Source: Aerophototrophica crusticola (lineage in GTDB: Bacteria > Pseudomonadota > Alphaproteobacteria > Azospirillales > Azospirillaceae). From it: DNA of 64,000 bases. Every line of letters starts with the position of its first letter. Position 1 is the first letter of the stretch. Shown piece after piece: positions 17,536 through 23,646 of the stretch. Position numbers and translations under genes: made by a program. Below the pieces are notes generated by a model that was not told where the DNA came from, ran no database searches, and saw only the letters and a list, made by a program, of their open reading frames with translations. The stretch spans positions 43,848 to 107,847 of the forward strand of contig MOEB01000014.1 of the NCBI GenBank assembly GCA_001939945.1. Reading direction: 5' to 3'.

Positions 17536-18498
17536 TCAGCGCCGCAGGATGGGCAGCAGCCGTTCCCCGGCCATGTCGATGAAGGCGTCCTGGTCGGCGC
17601 CCACATGGTGCAGGTCGATGCTGTCGAAGCCGATCTCCGCATACTCGCCGACCCACTCCGCCAACTGGTCCGGGCTGTCGGTGACGCGGACGCCGCTGGC
17701 CATGTCCTCCGGCCGGATGAAACGGGCGGCCTGCTCGAACTCCGCCGGGGTGCGCAGGTCCCAGTTCACGTCGCCGCCCAGGGAGTTGAAGCGCCACTGG
17801 GCATGGGCGTCCTCAAGCGCCGCCTGCACGGTGCGGCCCCAGCAGACGTCCAGCTTCAGGCGCAGCGGCTTGCCCGCCCCGCCGCCGCGGCAGAAGGCGT
17901 CCACCACCCTGCGGGCCTGCTCCACCGTCTGGCCCGTGGTCAGCAGCCCGTCGGCCCAGCCGCCCAGCCACTCCGCCGTGCCCTCGCTGACGCAGGGGCC
18001 GAACAGGGGGACCGGCTGCTCCGGCAGGTCATAAAGCTTGGCCTCCACCACCGTGACGCGGCCGCGGTGGGTGACCTCCTCCCCCCGCAGAAGGGCGCGG
18101 ATGACGTCCACCCCCTCCTTCAGCTTGGCGTTCCGCTCCGGCTTGTCCGGCCATTCCCCGCCGATGATGTGCTCGTTGATGTTCTCCCCGCTGCCCAGCG
18201 CCACCCAGAGGCGGCCGGGGAACATCTGGCCCAGGGTGGCGATCTTCTGCGCCAGCACCGCCGGGTGGTAACGCCAGCCCGGCACGCTGATCACGCCCAT
18301 GGGCAGCGACGTGGCCTGCAACGCCGCCCCCAGCCAGGACCAGGCATAGCCCGAGTGTCCCTGGGGCGGGGCCCAGGGGTGGAAATGGTCGGAGGAGAAG
18401 GCGGCGTCGAAGCCCGCCTGCTCCGCCCGCCTCACCAGCCGCAGCAGGTCCCGGGGGGAGAACTGTTCGTGGGAGACATGGTAGGAAAAGAGGGGCAT
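17536..18498 (-). CDS. LLM-class flavin-dependent oxidoreductase (non-F420 type)
   Basis: 320-aa luciferase-like TIM barrel. The N-terminal FSYHVSHEQFSPRDLLRLVRRAEQAGFDAAFSSDHFHPW and later ALGSGENINEHIIGGEWP are typical of the FMN-using branch related to F420-dependent glucose-6-phosphate dehydrogenases (the TIGR03885-type family). The reaction is unknown. ATG 18498 starts at the conserved MPLFSYHVS; a longer frame upstream has no family similarity and overlaps the divergent gene. Confidence 0.88.
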   Translation of the reverse strand: MPLFSYHVSHEQFSPRDLLRLVRRAEQAGFDAAFSSDHFHPWAPPQGHSGYAWSWLGAALQATSLPMGVISVPGWRYHPAVLAQKIATLGQMFPGRLWVALGSGENINEHIIGGEWPDKPERNAKLKEGVDVIRALLRGEEVTHRGRVTVVEAKLYDLPEQPVPLFGPCVSEGTAEWLGGWADGLLTTGQTVEQARRVVDAFCRGGGAGKPLRLKLDVCWGRTVQAALEDAHAQWRFNSLGGDVNWDLRTPAEFEQAARFIRPEDMASGVRVTDSPDQLAEWVGEYAEIGFDSIDLHHVGADQDAFIDMAGERLLPILRR

Positions 18499-18601
18499 GG
18501 GTCCCGGCTCCGTGGCGATGGCCCCCGCACAACAGCGGCGACGGCCGGGAATCCCGCCGCCCCTGGCCTGTTGTCGCCCCGACGGAACGTGGGGGGCGGT
18601 G

Positions 18602-18949
18602 ATGGGGACGGGGACGAGGCTGTTCGCGCTGGTGCTGGCACTGGCCTGGGTGGTGGTCGCGGCGGTCACGGGTGCCGCCCTGTTGGAGCCCGGCCCGTGG
18701 GAAGGCGTGGCCACCTTCGTCGGCGACCTGGGCCATCCCTGGCGGGCGCAGTTCAACAGCGACCTGGCCATCCATGCCCTGCTGGCGGGCGCCTGGATCG
18801 CCTGGCGGCACCGCTGGTCGGGGGTCGGGATCGCCTGCGGGGCGGCGGCGGTGCTGCTGGGGGCCGTCTTCACCCTGGCCTATGTGCTTGTCGCCTTGCT
18901 GCGGGCCGACGGGGATGTGGAGCAGGTGCTGTTGGGCAAGCGTGACTGA
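18602..18949 (+). CDS. Small membrane protein, unknown
   Basis: 115 aa with three hydrophobic segments (residues about 5-28, 55-72 and 75-98), separated by a short loop with a conserved-looking HPWRAQFNSDLAIHALLAGAW. I recognise no named family. ATG 18602 follows a G-rich GGGGGGCGGTG Shine-Dalgarno; the frame extends upstream into the divergent LLM gene, which argues for the later start. Expected location is the inner membrane. Confidence 0.6.
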   Translation: MGTGTRLFALVLALAWVVVAAVTGAALLEPGPWEGVATFVGDLGHPWRAQFNSDLAIHALLAGAWIAWRHRWSGVGIACGAAAVLLGAVFTLAYVLVALLRADGDVEQVLLGKRD

Positions 18950-19028
18950 CCTTGTTGCCCCCCCGGCGCGCCCCGAGGGCGGGAGCCATGCGCCTCACGC
19001 GATTGGCGCGGGGTACAAGCGATTCCCC

Positions 19029-19053
19029 GGAACGGTCCCGGTGAGCCCTTGTT
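19029..19053 (+). promoter_or_regulatory. EcfG-like promoter for the DUF892 gene
   Basis: GGAAC at 19029-19033, 17-bp spacer, GTT at 19051-19053, 51 bp before the ATG at 19105. DUF892/YciF proteins are classical general-stress genes in alphaproteobacteria, which supports reading this as an EcfG promoter. Confidence 0.55.
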
Positions 19054-19104
19054 TGCGGGGCCACGGGCGACAGGCCCGCACCTTGACCCAAAAGGGGACG
19101 AGCC

Positions 19105-19608
19105 ATGCAGATGCAGATCAACGATGCCGAGACGCTGTACACGGCCGCCATCGCCAAGCTGCGCAGCGCGGAGCAGCAGGGGCTGAAGGCCTATGACACC
19201 ATGCTGCAGAAGGCCAAGAGCGACGAGCTGCGCCAAGCCATCCAGAAGCACCGCAGCGAGACGGAGCAGCAGGTCCAGCGGCTGGACCAGATCCTGCAGA
19301 AGGCCGGCAAGTCGGACATGACGGTGGAGGATGAGCTGCTGCCGCAGATCCTGCGGGAGAACGAGAAGATGCAGTCCATGATCGCCAACGACCAGTTGGT
19401 GGACGTGTCGCTGATCGCCGGCGCGCAGATCGCCGAGCATTACGAGATCGCCGCCTATGGCACCGCGGCGGCCCACGCCAAGCTGCTGGGCAAGCAGGAC
19501 GACCTGAAGCTGCTGCTCCAGACCCTGGAGGAGGAGAAGAAGACCGACCAGCTGCTGACCCAGATCGCCGAGAACTCGGTCAACAAGCGCGCCGCCGCGG
19601 CGGAGTAA
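19105..19608 (+). CDS. DUF892 (YciE/YciF ferritin-like) stress protein
   Basis: 167 aa, all helical, with a four-helix-bundle ferritin-like pattern: DAETLYTAAIAKLRSAEQQGL, HRSETEQQVQRLDQIL, AGAQIAEHYEIAAYGT and TLEEEKKTDQLLTQIAE. The Glu/His pairs in these helices match the YciF diiron-type site. ATG 19105 follows AAAGGGGACGAG. Members are induced by general or osmotic stress; biochemical activity is unresolved. Monocistronic, with a perfect palindrome just downstream. Confidence 0.9.
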   Translation: MQMQINDAETLYTAAIAKLRSAEQQGLKAYDTMLQKAKSDELRQAIQKHRSETEQQVQRLDQILQKAGKSDMTVEDELLPQILRENEKMQSMIANDQLVDVSLIAGAQIAEHYEIAAYGTAAAHAKLLGKQDDLKLLLQTLEEEKKTDQLLTQIAENSVNKRAAAAE

Positions 19609-19665
19609 GGGCACGGGAGGCGGCCCGGGGCGGCGGTGGGCCGCGCCGGGCCGGTTCCCCAGGCC

Positions 19666-19685
19666 GACTTTCGAATTCGAAAGTC
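19666..19685. repeat. Perfect 20-bp palindrome, element copy 2
   Basis: GACTTTCGAATTCGAAAGTC lies between the convergent DUF892 and amidotransferase genes. It can act as a short bidirectional hairpin. The sequence at 10236-10255 after cydB is a degenerate relative, with the same GACTTTCGAA start and AAGTC end. Confidence 0.7.
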
Positions 19686-19697
19686 ACGGAACGGCCG

Positions 19698-20567
19698 TCA
19701 CCCCCGGCCCCGTTCCGACATGGTCGGCTTGACCAGCCGGTCGATGAAGTTGCGCAGTTCCGTGGTCCGCAGGGCCGGGTCGGTCACCTGCTCGTCCAGG
19801 CCCAGCCGCCACGCCAGGTCACGGCGGGACGGGTCGTGGCCCAACGCCTCCACCAGCACCGCCTGGATGCCGACCTCCTCCGGGGAGCGGGCGAAGCCGG
19901 ACCGGACCAGGCTGTCCGATTGGCGCCGCAGGGCGGCGGCGACCTCGCCCAAATCGATCTCCGGATGGTACTGCACGCCCCAGAACACGCCGTGGCCGTG
20001 GCGGATTTCCGCCGCCTGGACCCGGGTGGCGGCGTTGCCGGCCAGCAGGGTGGCGCCGTCCGGCAGGCTTTCCACCTCGTCCCCATGGATGGCGGGGGCG
20101 TCGAAGGCGCGGGGCCGGCCGGCCAGCATGGGGTGGGACAGGCCCGCGTCGGTGGGGGCGACGCGGCGGGCGAACCCGGCCTCCCCGCCGTGGGGGTGCT
20201 TGCGGACCCTGCCGCCGGCCAGGACCACCGCCGCCTGCAACCCGGCGCAGGACCCGAAGGCGGGCACCCCGGCCCGGAACACTGCGCCCAGGAAATCGAG
20301 CTGCCGCCGCACCTCCGGCGTGTCCTCATAGACGTGGAGGGGGGAGCCGGTGACGAACACCGCGTCGTACCCCCCGATCTCCCCCACCCCGGGGTGGCGG
20401 CCGTCCGGGTCCACGGGGGCAAGGCGGTCGCATGTGGCGCCGGGGGCGAGCTTCAGCAGCGTGTGGGCATAGGTCTCGCCAGAGCTGCGGCCGGTGCTGT
20501 CCCGCCGTTTCTCCCGGGCCTGGTGGCACTCGGTCTCGGCGATCAGGAAACGGAAGGTGTCGGGCAT
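19698..20567 (-). CDS. Class-I glutamine amidotransferase-like protein
   Basis: 289 aa. The first 235 residues form a GATase-1 domain: catalytic Cys in FGSCAGLQ and His/Glu in QYHPEID. A C-terminal extension of about 55 residues (DPSRRDLAWRLGLDEQVTD) is typical of the GuaA-like stand-alone amidotransferases of proteobacteria. These enzymes strip ammonia from glutamine or gamma-glutamyl compounds; the target is unknown. ATG 20567 is chosen over TTG 20570. The Shine-Dalgarno is weak. Confidence 0.87.
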   Translation of the reverse strand: MPDTFRFLIAETECHQAREKRRDSTGRSSGETYAHTLLKLAPGATCDRLAPVDPDGRHPGVGEIGGYDAVFVTGSPLHVYEDTPEVRRQLDFLGAVFRAGVPAFGSCAGLQAAVVLAGGRVRKHPHGGEAGFARRVAPTDAGLSHPMLAGRPRAFDAPAIHGDEVESLPDGATLLAGNAATRVQAAEIRHGHGVFWGVQYHPEIDLGEVAAALRRQSDSLVRSGFARSPEEVGIQAVLVEALGHDPSRRDLAWRLGLDEQVTDPALRTTELRNFIDRLVKPTMSERGRG

Positions 20568-20643
20568 CAAGAAGGGCTCGGGTGACGGGCGGGCCGAGCC
20601 TCAACCGGCCAAGCCGCCCGTCGTCCCGACACAGGCTGGACAA

Positions 20644-20744
20644 AGCGGCAGGGACCGCTCCCTGCCGCCAGGCCGGCGACCGCCGGCCCGCGGCCACGTG
20701 GCCGCGCAAGCCAAGCCGCCGGATGGCGGCGCCCGGCGCTTGAG
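20644..20744 (+). repeat. Multi-stem-loop intergenic repeat, copy A
   Basis: About 100 bp folding into four hairpins: AGCGGCA...TGCCGC (20644-20668), CCGGC-GACC-GCCGG (20673-20686), the 18-bp palindrome CGCGGCCACGTGGCCGCG (20689-20706), and GCCGCC-GGAT-GGCGGC (20715-20730). The linker CAAGCCAAG and tail GCCCGGCGCTTGAG are single-stranded. The reverse complement of 23530-23637 is a diverged copy with compensating changes in three stems. It lies just past the ccoG stop codon. Confidence 0.75.
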
Positions 20745-20750
20745 GGCGCG

Positions 20751-22229
20751 TCAAGGACGCGGGCCGAGGAACACCCCGTCATACTTGGCCGTGGTGCCGC
20801 TGGCTTCCTCCGTCAGCACGAAGTGGATGGGCGTGCTGTCGGACTTGAGCGACCCCTTGGGCGCGATGACGAAGACGCGGTAGGGCTCCACCGTGTCCGG
20901 GGCGGCGTTGACGGCCACGCCCTGCTCCCCCGGGGCCTGCCCCACATCCTGCACCACCAGGGTGGCGCCAGGGATGCCGGTGAGCGTCAGGCGGTAGGCC
21001 AGCGCCTCCCTCCGCTTGTTCAGGATCTTCAGCGTGTAGCCGTTGCGCACGTCGCCGTCGGACAGGGTGACGAACAAAGGCGCCCGGTCGCGCAGCACGT
21101 TCACCTCCAGCGTCGTGCGCAGGGCCAGGGCCGTGACCATCACCGCCGCCACGATCCCCAGGATGCCGGCATAGATCAGGGTGCGCGGCCGGACGAAGCG
21201 GATGCCGGTGGGCTGGCCGCAGGCGCGGGCTTCCTGGTTGGCCTGGGTGTCGAAGGTGACCAGGTTCAGGGGCCGGCCCATCTTGCCCATGATCTCGTTG
21301 CAGGCGTCGATGCACAGGCCGCAGCCGATGCATTCCAGTTGCAGCCCGTCGCGGATGTCGATGCCGGTGGGGCAGGCGGCGACGCACTGGCCGCAATCCA
21401 CGCAGTCGCCCTTGCCGGCGGGCGGGGCGCCGGCCTTGGTCTTGGCCCGCGGCTCCCCGCGCCAGGCCTCGTACGTCACCACCATGCTCTGCTTGTCCAG
21501 CATGGCGGCCTGGAAGCGCGGCCAGGGACACATGTAGGTGCAGACCTGTTCCCGCGCCCAGCCGGCCAGGACATAGGTGCTGGCCGTGAACAGGCCGACG
21601 AAGAAATACTGCTTGGTGGTGGCCTGCCCGGTGAAGAAGTCGGCCACGAAGGTGGGCGCGTCGTTGAAGTACAGCGCCCAGGCCCCGCCGGTGGCCAGCG
21701 CGATCAGCAGCCAGGCCGCGTGCTTGGTCGCCTTCTTGGCGACCTTGGCGGCGGTCAGCGGGCCGTTATCCAAGCGCATGCGGGCGGCGCGGTCCCCCTC
21801 GATCCAGCGCTCCACCAGCATGTAGAGGTCGGTCCACACCGTCTGCGGGCAGGCGTAGCCGCACCAGAGGCGGCCGAACAGGGACGTGACCAGGAACAGT
21901 CCCAGGGCGCCCAGCACCAGCAGGCCGGTGATGAAATACACCTCCTGCGGCCAGATCTCGATGTCCAGGAAGTAGCCGCGGCCGCCGGCGATATCCAGCA
22001 GCACCATCTGGTCCGGCGCGTTCGGCCCCCTGTCCCAGCGCAGCCAGGGCACCAAGTAGTAGAGGCCGAGGCACAGGGCCAGCACGGCCCACTTGGCCCG
22101 GCGGAACGGGCCCTTGACGTTCTTCGGGTAGACTTTGACCCGGTTCGCGTAGAGCGGCTGGTCCGTGGCGTCCTGGGCGGGCACGGGCGCGCCCGAGCGC
22201 TTCACGGCAGGGCTGTCTGTGCTGGTCAT
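20751..22229 (-). CDS. ccoG: Cytochrome c oxidase accessory protein CcoG (FixG/RdxA)
   Basis: 492 aa. Five or so membrane helices in the N-terminal half carry the GRLWCGYACPQTVWTDLYM motif. Two [4Fe-4S] motifs follow, CVDCGQCVAACP and CIGCGLCIDAC, and then a C-terminal Ig-like periplasmic IG domain. CcoG acts in the inner membrane as a copper reductase needed for cbb3 oxidase assembly. ATG 22229 has AAGGA 8 bp upstream; ATG 22238 is possible but too close to that site. ccoNOPQ are not adjacent. It is divergent from the nsrR-like gene. Confidence 0.93.
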   Translation of the reverse strand: MTSTDSPAVKRSGAPVPAQDATDQPLYANRVKVYPKNVKGPFRRAKWAVLALCLGLYYLVPWLRWDRGPNAPDQMVLLDIAGGRGYFLDIEIWPQEVYFITGLLVLGALGLFLVTSLFGRLWCGYACPQTVWTDLYMLVERWIEGDRAARMRLDNGPLTAAKVAKKATKHAAWLLIALATGGAWALYFNDAPTFVADFFTGQATTKQYFFVGLFTASTYVLAGWAREQVCTYMCPWPRFQAAMLDKQSMVVTYEAWRGEPRAKTKAGAPPAGKGDCVDCGQCVAACPTGIDIRDGLQLECIGCGLCIDACNEIMGKMGRPLNLVTFDTQANQEARACGQPTGIRFVRPRTLIYAGILGIVAAVMVTALALRTTLEVNVLRDRAPLFVTLSDGDVRNGYTLKILNKRREALAYRLTLTGIPGATLVVQDVGQAPGEQGVAVNAAPDTVEPYRVFVIAPKGSLKSDSTPIHFVLTEEASGTTAKYDGVFLGPRP

Positions 22230-22315
22230 CGGTTGCATCCTTCCCGCTTTAACTTCTATCCACGGCCCAACTTTGCTAAGGAGTCCCGGATCGGAACCGG
22301 CCAGGACCCCGACCC

Positions 22316-22768
22316 ATGCGGCTGACCCAGCAGACCAACTATGCCCTTCGCCTGCTGCAGTTCGCCGCCCTGCGCGCGCCCGACCTGGTGCAGGTGGGGG
22401 AGGTGGCGCGCGCCCATGGCATCTCCCGCAGCCACCTAGTCCAGATCGCCCACCGGCTGGGCCGGGAGGGGCTGCTGGAGACGGTGCAGGGCCGCGGCGG
22501 CGGCGTGCGGCTGGCCAAGCCGGCGGAGGCCATCAGCGTCGGCGCCGTGGTGCGCCTGACGGAGGCGCCGCTGGCCCTGGTGGAATGCTTCGAGCCGGAG
22601 ACGAACACCTGCCCGCTGATCGGCGCCTGCGTGTTGAGCAGTGCCTTCGGCCGGGCCCTGGCGGCCTTCCTGGCGGAGTTGGACAAGGTCAGCATCGCGC
22701 AGATCGCCGCGAACCGCGGTGCCCTGCTGTCGCGATTGTCGCTGCCCGGAGAGGGGACGGCAGCCTGA
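22316..22768 (+). CDS. NsrR-like Rrf2-family regulator
   Basis: 150 aa. An N-terminal winged HTH (MRLTQQTNYALRLLQFAAL ... GISRSHLVQIAHRLGREGLLETVQGRGGGVRLA) is followed by three Cys spaced as in NsrR: Cys91, Cys99 and Cys105 in CFEPETNTCPLIGAC. NsrR binds a [4Fe-4S] cluster that is destroyed by nitric oxide, derepressing NO-defence genes. Divergent from ccoG with an 86-bp gap. Its last 80 bp overlap the convergent membrane-protein gene. The gene symbol is withheld because other Rrf2 members share the Cys pattern. Confidence 0.85.
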   Translation: MRLTQQTNYALRLLQFAALRAPDLVQVGEVARAHGISRSHLVQIAHRLGREGLLETVQGRGGGVRLAKPAEAISVGAVVRLTEAPLALVECFEPETNTCPLIGACVLSSAFGRALAAFLAELDKVSIAQIAANRGALLSRLSLPGEGTAA

Positions 22769-23060
22769 CTTCCTTTTTCCCGCCGCCGGGCCCGTCATCG
22801 TCGTCGCCGCCGGTTTCCAGCATGAAGGCGACGCCCATCTGGACGCTGCCCAGGGTCAGGCCCAGGAAGAACCAGAGCAGCAACGTCGGCCAGGGATGGC
22901 CGCCCGCGCGGGCCAGCAGGGTGCCGAGGCCGCCCAGGTCCCACCAGAGCAGCGCCCCCACCACCAGCGCCGACAGGCCGAAGCCCACCAGCGCATGGGC
23001 CAGCATGAAGCGGACCAGGAAGGGGAGACGCCGCCAGGCGGGACCGGGGCCGGACCTCAT
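22689..23060 (-). CDS. Small membrane protein, possible NO/oxygen-response gene
   Basis: 123 aa with two hydrophobic helices (about residues 15-38 and 55-85: FMLAHALVGFGLSALVVGALL and TLLLWFFLGLTLGSVQMGVAF) and an Asp/Gly/Lys-rich tail. I do not recognise the family. ATG 23060 overlaps the stop of the 38-aa gene (ATGA), so the two are translationally coupled. The 3' end overlaps the NsrR-like gene by 80 bp on the opposite strand, an unusual antisense overlap that could couple their expression. Confidence 0.65.
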   Translation of the reverse strand: MRSGPGPAWRRLPFLVRFMLAHALVGFGLSALVVGALLWWDLGGLGTLLARAGGHPWPTLLLWFFLGLTLGSVQMGVAFMLETGGDDDDGPGGGKKEVRLPSPLRAATIATAGHRGSRRSARC

Positions 23061-23173
23061 CGGTTCCCCCCGCGGTAGCGCTTCACCAGCAGGAATCCGA
23101 ACAGGACCAGCGCCACCGCGACGGTGGCCCCCAGGTATCCCAGGGCGATGTAGGTATCCGGCTCGACATTCAT
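23057..23173 (-). CDS. 38-aa single-span membrane peptide
   Basis: A 38-residue peptide: short acidic N-terminus, one membrane helix (YIALGYLGATVAVALVLFGF), then a basic KRYRGG end, so the C-terminus is probably cytoplasmic. In size and layout it recalls CcmD or CcoQ, but no sequence signature proves that. The stop overlaps the ATG of the 123-aa gene by 4 bp. An NsrR-type inverted repeat lies 63 bp upstream and an FNR/FixK box 223 bp upstream. Confidence 0.65.
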   Translation of the reverse strand: MNVEPDTYIALGYLGATVAVALVLFGFLLVKRYRGGNR

Positions 23174-23235
23174 GGCGTCCTCCGTCGTCTGGATCGTCCT
23201 TCCGCGCGGTCCCGGCCACAGCTCCTGCCCCTCGC

Positions 23236-23262
23236 TAAACTTCTGCGCTGGACTGAAGTTTA
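23236..23262. promoter_or_regulatory. Inverted repeat, candidate NsrR operator
   Basis: TAAACTTC at 23236-23243 and GAAGTTTA at 23255-23262 form a perfect 8-bp inverted repeat with an 11-bp spacer, just upstream of the two small membrane genes. The half-site resembles TTAACTTC at about 22249-22256 in the ccoG/nsrR intergenic region. Two-helical-turn dyads of this size suit Rrf2 dimers; assignment to the neighbouring NsrR-like protein is inference. Confidence 0.5.
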
Positions 23263-23395
23263 AAACCGGACCTCCGCCTATGGGAAGCCGTCGGCCCTGC
23301 GGCATTCCGCCGGGGACCCTTGGCCGCGCGGGACAGGGAACCGCTCGTCCCCTGCCTTATGCGGTGAAGCTTATGATCGGCGGAGCTGCCCGTCC

Positions 23396-23409
23396 TTGAC
23401 CCAGGTCAA
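23396..23409. promoter_or_regulatory. FNR/FixK-type box
   Basis: TTGACCCAGGTCAA matches the TTGAC-N4-GTCAA form used by FixK/FnrN/Anr-type regulators for low-oxygen genes. The only gene it could drive is the minus-strand pair starting at 23173, with a leader near 190 nt if centred at -41.5. No plus-strand gene follows before the autotransporter's 3' end. Confidence 0.6.
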
Positions 23410-23439
23410 CCTTTCCGGGTCGCTTCCGGACAAAGAAAA

Positions 23440-23472
23440 GGGGCGCCCGGAGGCGATGCCGCCGGGCGCCCC
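23440..23472 (-). terminator. Rho-independent terminator of the autotransporter transcript
   Basis: GGGGCGCCCGG at 23440-23450 pairs perfectly with CCGGGCGCCCC at 23462-23472. Read on the minus strand the stem is followed by TTTTCTTTG, a good T-run. It lies 175 bp past the autotransporter stop, beyond repeat copy B, so that repeat would be in the 3' UTR. Confidence 0.8.
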
Positions 23473-23529
23473 AAGTGCTAGCGTGGACTCATACCAGTGG
23501 CTGTTGATCGTGGCCAATCAACAGCCCCC

Positions 23530-23637
23530 CTCAAGCGCCGGGCGCCCGCATCCGCGGGCTTGGCTCACGCGGGCATGGGCCCGCGGGCCGGCGGTCGCCG
23601 ACCTCCAGCGGCACGGGCCAATGGCCCATGCCGCTGG
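23530..23637 (-). repeat. Multi-stem-loop intergenic repeat, copy B
   Basis: The reverse complement aligns along its length with 20644-20744. Stems differ by compensating changes: CGCGGGC/GCCCGCG here against CGCGGCC/GGCCGCG in copy A, and GCCCGC-GGAT-GCGGGC against GCCGCC-GGAT-GGCGGC, while loops and the CCAAGC and GCCCGGCGCTTGAG segments are kept. The outer hairpin (CCAGCGGCA...TGCCGCTGG) is longer. It lies in the 3' UTR of the autotransporter gene. Confidence 0.75.
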
Positions 23638-23646
23638 CGTCAGCCC

